Below are positions 22,700 through 34,549 of a stretch of 64,000 nucleotides of DNA, in pieces. This stretch comes from Flammula alnicola. Taxonomy: Eukaryota > Basidiomycota > Agaricomycetes > Agaricales > Strophariaceae. The stretch covers positions 1-64,000 of the forward strand of contig JADNRV010000127.1 in the NCBI GenBank assembly GCA_015499995.1. The letters are read 5' to 3'. Position numbers and translations under genes: made by a program. Every line of letters starts with the position of its first letter. Positions within the stretch are counted from its first letter, which is position 1. Under the pieces are notes generated by a model. The model made no database searches, was not told where the DNA came from, and saw only the letters and a program-made list of their open reading frames with translations.

Positions 22700-25600
22700 T
22701 TAAATTTCAAAATCGTCCTCCAAATCTCCCAAGTCCAAAGGTCCCTCCTCTTCACCGACTGTCCAAAAAGATGGCACGACCATGTATATATCCTCGACGT
22801 ACCAGAACGTGAATTCTTTCTGTGTACTGCCACCAGATGACCCTCCTGCTGGTCCAGTGTTTGAGGAACCACCCCGACCCCGACCTCGACCCCGACCTCT
22901 GGATGTGCCTCTTCCACTTTCACTTCCGAGATCGCCTTCGGTTTCTGCACTATTAGCAGGGGCAGCAGGAACAGCATTGCCCGATGCCTTTCCCGAGGCA
23001 TCACCATCGACTGCCTGAGTATCACCTTCATGCGAGGTAGGTCCGCCCGCAGCGGATGATCCTCGCCCCGTTCCGCGTCCTCTACCACCACCTCTACCGC
23101 CCCTTCCTCTGCCTCTGCCTCTGCCCCGACCGCCATCTCCGGAGGACTCATCACGGATGGGCACAAGTTGCACCCACGTACCCGCCATGCCCATGCCCAA
23201 GTGGATCAATTCTGCGACACGCGGCTCCATGAGGAGCGTAATATCGTCTTTGTACGGGTCGTGTGCGTATCTCGCTGCGTATCTATCAAGTCGATCCTGT
23301 TCTGGGTCCTGTTCCTGTTTTCCTTCAGCACCAGCAGCACCTGCCAATGGCGAAGACGAAGCGCGTTTCGGTAGCGGTCCCTGGACCTTCGGCACGCGAT
23401 AATCAGGCGCGGAGCCTCCATCGTCCCAGTCCGTCCACGGCGTCAAGACGACCCTCGAGAGGGTCTTAACCAGATCCTCCTCCACCCCTCGCCACTTCCT
23501 ATCTTTCTCGCCCTCGCCGGGCTTGAACACCGCCTTGACTTTCCGCATACTCCGTTCCGCCACCCCCTTGCCAGGGATACCCCGTCCACCAGCTTCGTAC
23601 TTCAAGGGGAAGACGGTCATCCCGAACAGTTCCATCAATGGCTGGTCGGTGGGAGGCGCCCATGCGTCGCGCGCGGCTTGCCGATCGGCGGCGGTGGGTT
23701 TGGAAGGGCCGGCTGGGTTCGACCAGTCGAAGGGGTAAGAGGAGGGGTCTTCGTCGTTGTCTGTCTTCGCGGCAGGCGGAGGTGGAGGTGGAGAAGGTGC
23801 GGCAGCCCAGTTGGGTTTGTCGGCTGTATGTACAGGTTCAGATTCAGCCTTTGGTTGCTGCGGTTCTACCTCGGCGGTGCTTGAGCTGGTAGCTGGAACT
23901 GGGGTTGTTTCTGTCTGTGCTCCTTTCTGGGCAACAGGTTTCACTGACGCAGATTGATGCAGATTCCGTGTTTCAATCTCTGCCTCGAATACATCAATCT
24001 CCTCGATGAACGCGTTGCCACCGTCTCCGATGCCATCGAGATTCTGAAAATTAGATGCTTCTAGGTCACTAGTGTACCCAGGCGACGTTGGCGACATGAC
24101 CTCGATCCTGATCTCCGTCTCTGTGGCGTCACCTTTGTCTATTACAATGTCGGCCTCCATGACTTCACCTTCCACGGGTACGTCGGCCAGATCCGAAGAG
24201 GGCATTCCAAGGTCTGCAGGATCAGCAGGCAAAAGCTGCACATTAGCAGCTTTCAACTCCTCCTCAAAGCGCTTCATTGCCTCTTCTGGCGTCTCTTCCT
24301 TCTCCTCAGCTGCATCCTTTTTGTCGTCTACCTTTCCATCATCGCCATTCCCGAAATCCCAGCCGAAATTCCACGCTTCCACTTCCCATCTTGCGCCCCA
24401 AACACTCCTTGCCCCAGCGCCCATTTTATCCGGCAACAACCTGCACAACTTGGCCGTCCTCGGCAGCTCCTGTACCGCACGCTTCGCCACATCGATCGCC
24501 CTTCTCAACCCCCTCTCCGACTCGGGCAAGGCCCTCACACGGAGCAAGAACGAGAGGAAGAAGGACAGCAAGTGCGGGAGGGAGACGAGGTGGGAAGGCG
24601 TCCAAACGAGGCCCTCGTAGCGGAGGTACCACGAGAGAAACACGCGCGTGCTGTGGTCCACGTCGGAGAGGAACCTCAGCAACTTGGATTCGCGCCTGGC
24701 GAGCGCGAGCGCGAGGAGCTTGCGCACATGCGCGTCGGAGGACACGGGGATGGGGTCGATGTTGTACAGCGCGTAGGGCGTCCGCGGCGGGATGCGCTTC
24801 GGTTTTGATTGGGTCGGCTGTTCGGCGCTAACATCGTCTTGGGATTTCGAACGGCTTTTGGATTTGGGTCGAGGTGCTTCATCCTCGTCTTCGTCGGAGT
24901 ATCTAGCGAATGATGACTCGTCGTCGTCCGAGTCGATTGTAGTTTTTTTGGTGCTGGTTGCTGGTTTCTTCGGTGCTGCAGATGCGAGGTCCGAGTCTGT
25001 CTCGTCGTCATTCTCGTCTTCCTGATCTTCAGGTTGTGGGATGTCCGTACGCGTCCAGACGGGGGGCGAGCCCAGAAGGCCTGCATATAGGCGAAACTAT
25101 TTCGAAGGAGATTAGACGGTGAATTTTTTCTCGGACAAGAAAGTACATACTTGATCCCAGAGATAGTTCACTCCCATGTGCCCGGGAGGCCATATCCTGC
25201 CTGTGCGGAACTCTGTGGATGCGATGTGGATGCGGTCGATTGGGGATAAGTTTCTGTATGTCCATCGGTTAGTGAATGAATATTGAAAAGTCGAGCAAGT
25301 AAGATAATAAGGTCAATAAAACACGTCCGAAGCAACGAATATTCGAAACCGAGGAAACAAAAAGAAAGCTACGTACCGATCATAAGTCTTCGTTCCCCGC
25401 AGATCCTCTCCTTCAGCCCACTGCTCGTACCACTCTTTCTTCGCAAACAAGAGCAGCCTCTGCCGTCTCTGCTCCTGCGCTCTCGCAACAGGATCCAGTA
25501 TCTCCTCAGCCCCTTTCTTTCCTTTTCCTTTCTTCTTTGCCGTTACATTACCATCTTGCTCGCCCTCCTCGTCGCCCTCCTCGCCTTCCTTTGTCTTCTT

Positions 25601-25918
25601 CCGCTTTGTCTGCGTCTTGCACACATCCGTGTCGTGCGGCACGCGGAGTCGCACAGTTGGGATCCCGAGCCCGTCGATCTCGACCCCGGTGTCGCTGAAG
25701 ATCTGGATGCCGTGCTCTTTGAACTGTTTGAACGGGGTAATTTTGACACCTGGTGGTACAGGTGGAAAAGGTGGGAATCGGATAAGAGGTGCGTTTGGTT
25801 GGTTGACTACTGTAGCGCTGGTAGTGCTCGGCTCGGCGCCATTCAATGGTATCATGGCTACGTTGGAGACATTAGGCTGAGTTGGTTGAGCCTTGAGCTG
25901 AACTGGAGAATCGGACAT
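22700..25918 (-). CDS. Large basidiomycete protein of unknown function with RGG repeats, 1013 aa, 3 exons
   Basis: Exons 25918-25377, 25253-25151 and 25096-22700 join in frame. The N-terminus is Pro-rich (PPFPPVPPGVKITPFKQFKE). A conserved-looking region includes DGLGIPTVRLRVPHDTD, EWYEQWAEGEDLR, EFRTGRIWPPGHMGVNYLWDQ and FRLYAGLLGSPPVW. A Lys/Glu patch, a long acidic/Pro-rich middle and two RGG/GRG-rich tracts (near positions 23050-23140 and 22870-22910) follow, then an acidic C-terminus. RGG tracts usually bind RNA and can be arginine-methylated, so an RNA-related role is possible. I recognise the N-terminal blocks as a conserved basidiomycete protein without a named function. Confidence 0.8.
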
Positions 25919-25958
25919 GGCTGGGCATTCCAGGGGTATCGATTGTATGCGGTAGGGT

Positions 25959-25966
25959 ATATATAC
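25959..25966 (-). promoter_or_regulatory. TATA box candidate for the RGG-protein gene
   Basis: TATATATA lies about 40 nt upstream of the ATG at 25918 on the minus strand. Confidence 0.35.
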
Positions 25967-26381
25967 GTTTTTTCATAAGGAACGCGATGAAAGAAAGGCA
26001 ATCGGTCTTCCCTTGATCAGTCAAGGCGCTTTATCTGATTGGACGCGTGAAATCCAAGGTATAATTAGAATTTAGGAAGACGCGTCTTCAATAGATTGAG
26101 GTGCGAAAAGTACTTAGGAAAAATAGATAGATTGTGCTAGAATACAAAAAATAGCCTTGTAGACACTGCAGGGGTGATGAGAAAGTATATACGTATGTAC
26201 TGTACATGGTTAGAAATAGACAGTATTCCAGGACAAGGCTCGGGCCCGTGCCAGATACAATATACAGCTATACATAGGAGAGATAAAGGTGGGTAGTAGA
26301 CAGTGGCAATGGATTGTTGACCTGGACCCATAGATGACATGATGGTCGAGCCTTCAAAGCTTCATAACTCAGGTTTCTCGA
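25967..26381. other. Intergenic, nothing recognised
   Basis: A 415-nt spacer between the 3' end of the MYND gene and the promoter of the RGG-protein gene; no ORF or repeat of note. Confidence 0.4.
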
Positions 26382-27203
26382 TCACATAACTGTGCCGCTG
26401 CTAATCGTTTGCTTCAGGTCTGCTACCCAATCAACACTCCGCCGCTCTATAGCAGGGTTAAAAGCGTTGTTCAGACAGAGATGGGTAAGCTGGGTCATTT
26501 CGAGGGCGTGAAATCGAGTGACAGCGAGCGCTGTCCCGAATCCGGTCCCAGCTGCCCTCGCCTTCCTCGATGCCTCTGCAGTTTGGTGCAGATGTCCAGA
26601 TAAAAGCTGGACTCTGGGGTCGTTTGGCAGTTCGTCTATTCTGCAAATATAGGCGTAGTCGATGAGGAATTGCTTGAGTATATCGGATGAAGTAGAAGCT
26701 TTCAAAGTCGAAGGATATAGGTTCGATTTGACGGTGATCAGGACGACGTGAGTGAAGCACCGCTCTGGATGATTGACAAAGTCCATCGCAGCGATGATGG
26801 CTTGGTCGATGATGGCTTGGGCGGCCTGCAACTGGGCTCAGAACAATGTGCCATCAAAGAGGTTGAGCGCTCACACTGTGCCATTTCTTAAACCTGCGAT
26901 CCACTTGTAAGACAGGGACGTCGTTTATCTTCACTCCTTTTGCCGCCATTGCCTGAACAAGCTTATCGGCGTTCTGATGTTTAGAACAAAAGGATTTGTG
27001 CGCCTTCCAATGATTCTTTTGGCATTCCCTGCTCTGGGATGTAATAGGGAAGTTATCGCAAACAGTAAACTGCGTAGTGATCAACTTACGCAGTATAAAG
27101 TCAACTTACAACCAGAACAGGCCAAGAGATGGGTTTGCAGCATAGATTTAGAACAGTTTGCGCACTGCCTCTCGCTCTGAGCACGTTGACCGAGGGGAGG
27201 CAT
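26382..27203 (-). CDS. MYND zinc-finger protein, 240 aa, 3 exons
   Basis: Exons 27203-27090, 27033-26875 and 26831-26382 join in frame. A complete MYND finger spans about residues 12-53: CANC, CSGC, YC followed by SREC, then HWKAHKSFC, giving the usual C-x2-C, C-x2-C, YC-x3-C and H-x3-C pattern for two zinc ions. MYND fingers bind proline-rich partner proteins. The remaining 190 residues are helical, without a recognised domain (no SET motif), so this is not a SMYD methyltransferase. The frame is also open upstream to 27296, so a longer N-terminus is possible; I chose the Met giving a short lead into the finger. It is divergent from the next gene, starts 233 nt apart, and may share a promoter. 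Confidence 0.85.
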
Positions 27204-27436
27204 GATGGAGTCAGGAACAGGACGTGCGCGAGACGCAGACTCAGGGGCGGAAACAATTACCTGGCATTGTGACCACGTGACAGGCGCGCGGTACAATACA
27301 CACGGCGTGGGAAGAAAGTGATAATGCCTCGCGGACTGAGCATTTCTTGCTAGCTTTCACTGTCACCCATATCGTCCATCTTTCTTTCTCACCACCATCA
27401 TCGCATCGTATTCTACAGCGCAATCACATCTCTGAT

Positions 27437-29431
27437 ATGGTCTTTGGATTTTTCTCGAGAAAGCCTGCACCGACGGCGGCGACAACGTTGATCGCAGAGA
27501 CAGTCGAAGCTGGCCCTTCGAACCCTGCACCGTCGATCGATCTTAACCCTGTCATAGCACCTCACTTCCAATTTCCGGCAAAGCAGCAGCAGCTGCATAC
27601 ACCCTCGCCATCTATTGACGATGCTTCCGTCGTTATCAGCACCAACGGCCAACCACTACCAAAACCCAAAAAGCCCAGAGCCAAACCGAGGCCAAAGCCC
27701 CAACCCAAAGAGGTTTCTCCAGTAAGGTCTGAAATACCACCTGGACCAGCCGATTCGCCATCTCCGCCCCCAGACGATGCTCTCGTCACCGATCCGAGCG
27801 CTTTACACGCCCTGGTCGCCTCAGTGCCTGCCCAAACGCTGCACGCGTACACTCTCGCGCACCTAAACCCCGCACCCGCCTCTCCATTCCCTCTTCTCTC
27901 ACATATCACAGCCCCAGGCCCCGTCGCACCACCCACCCCTCAAATTCTGACCGCACTAACCACGTTTTTCGCCTCGCTCTCCCCGCCGCCAAAGCTCCAT
28001 TGCGTGCGCTGCCATCGCGGGTACTTTGACTTGGAGAACAATGATACGGCGTGTCGCGTTCACCATGATGACGATAGTGCCGTCGTGGGACGTGTTAGTC
28101 TTGGGAAAGGCGCGGGCACGGAGTATGAGACGCTCTGGGGATGCTGCGGGCGCACCGTCGATGGCGACGGTGATATGGGCCCACCTGATGGGTGGTGTTA
28201 TGAAGGTGCTCATACGGTGCGTATCCTTTCTTTCCTTTTTTCTTTCTTTCGTGTTCGCGTTAGGGTGTCTCGATAAAGAATTTGCGTCGAACTTTGGTTT
28301 GCATCCCAACTTTGCTTCCGACTTCGCTCCCAGCTGCACTTTGCAATTTTCGCGCGTCCTCCTACAATAGAAGACCCATGGGTGGTTTCTGTTTTTGAGT
28401 TGGAACGCACATTGGCCAGTTGTACTCTAAAACACCTAGGACGCGTGAAAGCTGCAACTTTGTATCCTCCTGAGCTCAGCTTGGATGTGGAGTCGAGCTG
28501 AAGCTGGTTACAAATGTAGACTCCTATGAAACATCCTGTCATATTTTCCCCTCGCGACATACAGCTTTTTTTTTTGGATTTAAATTTGAACTGACGACAA
28601 AATTTTACTTTTAATTAGACCGACACCAAACGCGCTCGATTTCGAGCCGACTCTACGCCGCACGACGACAAGCTCACGTCCTGCGTGCGGTTGCGCTGTC
28701 ATATGCCGCCCCGAAGCTCGTTTTCACGGGCGTCGAGGAAGAGGAATCGCCGAACAATGGAAGTTGATGGCGAGGACGAAGATGATGTGCAGTCAGTCGC
28801 GTCGTCGCATACCCGCTCGCATTCGCGAAGCATCTCGTTTTCCATATCCAGTGCGAAGGACAAGGGAAAGATGAAAGCTGTGCCAGACGAGGAAGACGAC
28901 GAAGAATCTAAAGCGCGTCCCGCGAAACGCGTGAGGTCGAGGAAGGCATCTACTACTTCCGTCCGTGCTGCTGCCAAGAAGAACGAGGAGGAAAACGCGG
29001 ATGAAGAAGCTATGGACGTGGATGGGCCTCAACCTCCTTCGCCTCCTAAATCACCGCGACGGAAATCCAAATCCACTGCTGCATCGACAACTGCAACTGG
29101 CAAAGCGAAACCCGCACCGCCTTCCCCGAAACAACAGCGTTCCAAACCCGGCTCGTCTGGCAGCACCAACGCTGCGCCTGTACAGCGCAGCCCGCTCTCC
29201 GCGTCCTTCGTCCCTGACTCGATCGTCGTCGTCCGCCCAGAGTCGCCTACGCCGCGCAAGCCGAAGGGTCGCGTGGAGGTGGAGATCCTGTCGCGGAGTC
29301 CACCGAAGACAGGGATCTTGAGTGCGAAGACGAGTGTAGGAAGTTTGAGGAGTTTGAAAGCGAAGACGAGGACGAAGCCATTGGGCGAGATCGTGGATAC
29401 GAGTGTGGATGGTGAGGGACAGTGGAGCTGA
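27437..29431 (+). CDS. Basidiomycete protein with Cys/His cluster, 530 aa, 2 exons
   Basis: Exons 27437-28216 and 28619-29431 join in frame across a 402-nt intron, long for this genome. The chosen start reads MVFGFFSRKPAPT; an earlier in-frame ATG exists at 27347. A Pro/Lys-rich region leads to a likely metal-binding block around residues 205-265: CVRCHRGYFDLENNDTAC, then RVHH, WGCCGR and GWCYEGAHT. The second exon encodes a low-complexity basic/acidic tail (KRVRSRKAS, acidic EEENADEEAMDVD, many SP sites) consistent with a nuclear, phosphorylated protein. I know the layout from other mushroom genomes but no named function. Confidence 0.75.
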
Positions 29432-30431
29432 ATGAGCGCGACACCTTTTCGATCAGCAGGCATACCCTTGCCTACCATGGAAGCCGGGCCGTAATTTATT
29501 GCGTGTTGGACTTGAGCCCCAGGAGACATGGCTCTTCGTCCTTCGACGTCGACTCCTTACCTGGGCACTTTATTTTTTAATGCCGGAGTCATCACTTCCA
29601 TCCCTCTACTCTGGCCAACCCCAACAAGCCAACGTTTTCAATATTTTGCGCATATACTCAATTCTTGAACCCTTGGATCTCCCTTGAACTTATCTATATA
29701 ATGAATTCATTCCTTGCACATACTTAAATCTTATGCTTCCACCTGTCTTGATTCTATTTATCTTAATCTACATATCAAGCAGCTCAGCCGTGACGACACA
29801 ATCCTTACTATTTGCCTCATTTTTTTCGGCGTTTTCCTAGTAATTAATTCGTCTATATAGTGTATGAGTATTTTCTTGTCTAACGAATCCCATTACTCTC
29901 AGTCCCCGGTCCGTGGATATGAAATGCGTAAGTATGGCAGCTTCTGCCTCGAGAATCAGACGCACAAACACTATGCGTCTTGTCCTTGTCCGTCTCCACT
30001 TTTTACCGTCCAAATTTCAAGCTTCAAGTTCAAGCTCCATCTTTGAGGTCGTCGTATCCGATGCTTGTGATTATACCGAGGTAACTTAGCCGGCGGCCGC
30101 GGAGAGACACTCTTAACCGCAATTGCACCCAGTGTTGCATTCAAGGACAACTCCGCATTTTACCCCAGAATTCTTTTTTCGCCAATTCCCGAATCTGGAC
30201 CTATACCTCCCCAGAGAGTTTGCAGGCTCTCCAATATACCCCTTTCCCCCGGCTCATACCCTCCCAGCCCTGAGTCGCAACAATGACGAAGGAAAAGGGA
30301 GATAGCACGACGCCCGAGTCGAATGGGAGCAGCAGTAGCAGTGAATCGGGCGACATCACGCCCCGAGCCTCCCACCGACACCAGGGGAGAGGTCTGACAG
30401 GGAGGGCCTCCTGTTCACACCAAAGCGCGCC
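29432..30431. other. 1-kb intergenic region
   Basis: Pyrimidine-rich and AT-rich stretches (29500-30050) precede the TMEM135-like gene. An ATG at 30283 opens a Ser-rich frame that does not join in frame to the first supported exon; see that entry. Confidence 0.4.
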
Positions 30432-32652
30432 ATGGCATCGTTTGAGAACCTAGTCGCGATGGCGAACCACCAGGAACGCCTGAAAGAGGCAAGGAAGATG
30501 GTGTGGAGGGATAAAGGACAGCCCGTCGTCGAGCTCGACACTTTCGAGGCGTGTTTGGCGCATGCTATGTCAGGAGGTTTCCGTGAGCCGTCTGTCTCGT
30601 CTTTGTGGATTCCTTGGTGCTTATGATGTCTTTCCTTGCTAGGGTCGGCCACCCTTGCCTTCAATATCCGCGCGTCTATTAACCTGGTATTGGCCCTTAT
30701 TCGAATTCATCGCGTGCCGAGGTAAGTTTCTCTGGTCTCCCATCGACGTGTCTGACCTCGTGCACTAGAGATTACCGTATGTCTATGATACGACACGCTG
30801 TTTTTGGTACCGATACGTGGAGGTTTGCAGCCATGCTCGGTATGTGCAATGTCTTCGTTGACATACTACGGATCTCTTTAAACTAACATTTGTACTAGGC
30901 ACATTCACGTCCCTTTATAAATTTATTATCAACGCCCTACCTATTCTCATCCCAGCCATCAACCCCCGACAAACTTCCCAGAACACATCTGCCCTCGACG
31001 AAGAAGATGACAAGGTTGACCTCGAAGCTCAGCTTGGTAATGGGACAATTGAGGTTCCATTGGAGAAGCGCAGAGCGCGCCTATCGCTATCAAAACATGC
31101 GCAGAGGATGCTCGTTCGTAAGCAGACGCGAAGATGGCATGCGGCGCTTGCTGGAGCCGTGGCAGGCGGCCTCGCAATCATATGGGAGAAGAGGAATAGA
31201 CGGGGTGTTATTGCACAGCAGATGTTTGTGCGGTGCGTTTCTTTTCTGTCTGCTTTGACATCCATGGACTCATTGTTGGTTCTAGTGGGTTGCAAGGATC
31301 GTATAATGCATTTACAACAAAGAGAGGTCTGCACGTTCCCAATGGTGACGTCCTCGTGTTCTCGCTTGCGTGTGTGCTTGCTTCTTCGTGTCAATCAATG
31401 GCATTAAGCTAAAATCCACTTCAATTTAGCTGTGGGCAAATTCTTTATGGGTTCCTGCTGCGACCTGATACTTTACCTCGGTCGTACACCAGCTGGTACG
31501 TAGATGTATGCACCATTCAGTTTTATTTTTATGATTCTAATTCACGTGTTATGTGCATAAATTAGGATTTCACAGGCGGCCAAGGTCCCTGTAGAGTGTG
31601 TCCGAATGAACCATGACCTCGTCCGGGAAGGCGTTTTTAATGTAAAAGACCTCGATCAACTGACCCGTCGAGCTGTGGGTCTACGTTTCTTTTTCTCATG
31701 TCACGATGTCATCTGAGGCGTATTGACGCAGGATATCACGAGCTTTAATAAAGCCGACCTACTTTCTCTCCGCTCTCAATTCCTCAATCCTCTGGCGTCG
31801 GCGGCGGCGGACGGCCTACCAACGTACTTTCCTCGATACGCCCCATGCTCTGCCGTGCACCCTGCGCTGTCGTCCTGCTCATCTGTGCCCGTTGACCGGT
31901 TCTTTGCTGTGTTCAAGTGGATGTTGCCGATCTATGGCGCGCTGCATTTCATCCCGGCTGTGTTGTTCAAGCGGAAGGCGTTTATGGAGGACCCGGCGAA
32001 GATGCTTTTCAAAGCTACCATTGGAAGCATGAGGAGTTCGGCGTTCTTGGGCGTTTTCGTCGTCATTTACCAGAGTGCGTCCAACATTTTTTTTTTTATT
32101 ACTCACAAAAATTATTCTTTCGAATAAACGAAACTCATTTCCTAACTCTCAAAAAATCCAGCTATCTACTGCTACAAGCACAAGATCCACAAGATCCTAA
32201 CGCTCCTGCGCACAGGGGTGACACCCACGACCTTACTCACCTCTCCCCTGTCCAATATCCCTCAGTGGGTGATCGACCTCCTGATCTCCAAGTTCTCGTT
32301 CTGGCTTCCTGGGTTCGCGGCGGGTCTGGCGCTGTTCGTGGAGGAGAAGAGGCGGCGGGGCGAGCTGGCTATGTATGTGCTGCCGAAGGGGCTGGAGAGT
32401 ATTTGGGTGATGGCCAGGGGCAAGGGATGGGTGTTTAGGACGGGAAAGTGGGGTGAGACGCTGTTGACTGCGCTGGGGATGGCGATGGTTATGGTACGTG
32501 TCGTTTCCTCTCTTTTTTTCCTATTCTTTTGAGATTTGATTGTTGATGATGATGGATTTTTATTATTATTACAGAGCACGTATCAGAACGATCCACAGCA
32601 TCTTTCGGGGTTGGTTAGGAGGATATTGTATCAGTTTATTGGGCCCAATTAA
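30432..32652 (+). CDS. TMEM135-like multi-pass membrane protein, 548 aa, 10 exons
   Basis: Ten exons join in frame: 30432-30582, 30643-30721, 30769-30839, 30899-31232, 31286-31369, 31430-31495, 31566-31674, 31732-32074, 32162-32493, 32575-32652. Family blocks include GGFRSATLAFNIRASINLVL, RHAVFGTDTWRFAAMLG, GLQGSYNAFTTKRGLHVPNG, CGQILYGFLLRPDTLPRSY and IPQWVIDLLI. Several hydrophobic helices are evident. Relatives (TMEM135/PMP24-like) act in peroxisomal or mitochondrial membranes in lipid metabolism; localisation here is inference. The start is uncertain: a Ser-rich frame from the ATG at 30283 looks like a plausible N-terminus but is out of frame and no intron repairs it. Confidence 0.85.
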
Positions 32653-33193
32653 GGGGCCTTCCTCGTTTTGTTTTTGGGGTGTAAATGTGTGTGATGAGGT
32701 AGATAATATAAGCTTACCGAGCGGTGGATCCAGTTCCATTTGTAGGGCTTGAAAACTAGCTGCTGCTGCGGTAAGCCGGGGGTTGTATTGTTACTAATTA
32801 AATTGGGATGTAGTAGTAATATGTATGAGATGGGTGTGAAATAACGTAGCGAACACGTGGAGCTACGATGAGTTGAAATATTGGAGTAGATAGAAGAGAG
32901 TATTTGACTTTCGGAATGAAGTGTGAGATGAGTACATCGATGAGTGCCAAGCTGAAGTGAAAGACGAAGACGCAAAAGCTTGTTCGAAGGTGGAGAGTTG
33001 AACGTTGAAATTTGAAAGTCTGACTTTGAGCTGTATCATTGCTGGCATATGACTTACCACTGCCATCGAGTGAAATCAAGCTCCTTTATTAGCAGACGTG
33101 AGAGGGCTCAGAATCCCAGCCATATGCATGAACTTGCCATGAAGATTTCAGGAGAGCGAAGTTGTAGCAACAATACGGCATGATTATTTTTTT
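32653..33193. other. Intergenic, nothing recognised
   Basis: This 540-nt spacer is pyrimidine/purine-skewed on one strand (32750-33060) and has no supported gene. Confidence 0.4.
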
Positions 33194-33211
33194 TTAAATG
33201 CAAAAAGTCGC

Positions 33212-33289
33212 GGCACAGGCGGCGATCGAACGCGAGCGTGGGGGTCCTACCCCACGCTTGCGTTCGGTAGACATTACACCGCCTGTGCC
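33212..33289 (-). repeat. Nested inverted repeat with tRNA-like features
   Basis: An outer perfect 11-bp stem (GGCACAGGCGG at 33212-33222 with CCGCCTGTGCC at 33279-33289) encloses an inner 17-bp stem (33227-33243 with 33250-33266, one G-T type mismatch) and a 6-nt loop. On the minus strand a TGGCACAGGCGG word resembles a Pol III A box, GCGTTCGATCGCC resembles a B box, and CTTTTTG follows as a possible terminator. The cloverleaf is not satisfied (the T-arm does not pair correctly), so I do not call a tRNA. It could be a tRNA-derived relic or a structured small RNA. Confidence 0.55.
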
Positions 33290-33518
33290 ACGGCTTGGAC
33301 GTCTAAACTTGCAGATTAATTGTATTTCTAACCTTGCTGATCGGACATGGATTGCTTCATCTAAGATTAGATTAGATGGCCCTCTTGGGCTTCCTATCAT
33401 TGCAACGCTCACAATCGTTGCCCTCTACTTCTGCTCTCCTTCTTGGTCTCTGTTGGGTTTCTGGAATTCTCTTCTTGACAGACTGCATACGTTGTAACGA
33501 CAACCCAAGCTTATCAGG

Positions 33519-34549
33519 ATGGGCAAGAAACGCGCACAGTCACCACCACGATCAGCTGCAGCAGCGCCTGCCGAAGGCGATGTTGCGTCGACCTCTCAGC
33601 AGCCTGTTGAGCCGCCGAAGGAACCTACACCTCCTGTGAAGGTTGTTTATTGTGCTGGTGAGCTTCTGTCTTTGTGGATTGGATTGGATGGCGTTGGTGG
33701 ATGTGCAAGTTGGAGAAGTCCCACTTCTCGAAAGCATGTACAGAGACGTTATCTGTCGTCCGATCGGGACTTGCTCTTTCCTCTACGTGGTTTCGAAGTT
33801 TTTCTTATTTTCCTTTTTCCATTGCTTCCACGGACATGAGAACTGAGCTTGAATGCTGAACTGCCTTTTTATTTTTCTCGAACTGATAGTATGCTCGTTC
33901 CCTCTCGAATACTGCGAATTTGGGTCGAGTCTTACACGATGCAAGGAGTGGCTGAAGGAGGAGAGTCAGGAGCTGTACGATAAGTACTATTCGGAAGGTG
34001 GGTTTGTGTCTGGCTCTTGCATGCTTCTGTTCTGACACTCCTTTTTTATCGCCGTGTAGAGGCACTACAGGCTAAGATTGGTACACTGAGTCTGGAAGCA
34101 CAGACTAAGCTGGAAAAAGATACAGCAAAGAAGGAGGCAAAGGCAGAAGCCAAGGCGGATGCTGCGTTGAAGAAGAAACTCGCATCGCAGGTACGTGCTG
34201 AACCCCTCTTCATTCTTCTCCTTCAACTTGACCATGTTAAATATTGACGATGTGTAAACAGGTCACGATCCGACGGATCGAGCGCACGAAGCGCAAGCAC
34301 GTCACCGCCATCTTCGGTCTCGAGGCGTTCTCGATCGACCTGAAAAAGGCGGCGAAGCAGCTCGCAGGGCGCTTTGCGACGGGGGCGTCGGTGACGAAGA
34401 ACGCGCAGGGGCAGGACGAGATCGTCGTGCAGGGCGATGTGTCGGATGAGATCATGGAGATCCTCGAGAAGGGCGAGGGCGTGCTCAAGGGGGTCCCGAT
34501 TGCGAACGTAGAGATCGTGGAGGATAAGAAGAAGAAGGCTGGCGAGTAA
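33519..34549 (+). CDS. TMA22: Translation machinery-associated protein 22 (DENR family), 221 aa, 4 exons
   Basis: Exons 33519-33657, 33890-33997, 34060-34190 and 34262-34549 join in frame. The N-terminal segment VYCAVCSFPLEYCEF is the DENR/TMA22 Cys-containing signature, followed by CKEWL and a Lys/Ala/Glu-rich helix. The C-terminal SUI1 domain (about residues 127-200) shows VTIRRIERTKRKHVTAIFGL, KKAAKQLAGRFATGASV and QGDVSDEIMEIL. With MCT-1/TMA20 the family recycles 40S subunits and promotes reinitiation on the ribosome. The last exon is markedly GC-rich compared with its introns, as expected for a highly expressed gene. Confidence 0.95.

Noticed and set aside
33200..33300. Functional tRNA gene
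   Set aside because: A- and B-box-like words are present, but the T-arm and acceptor pairing fail and the region folds instead as two nested hairpins.
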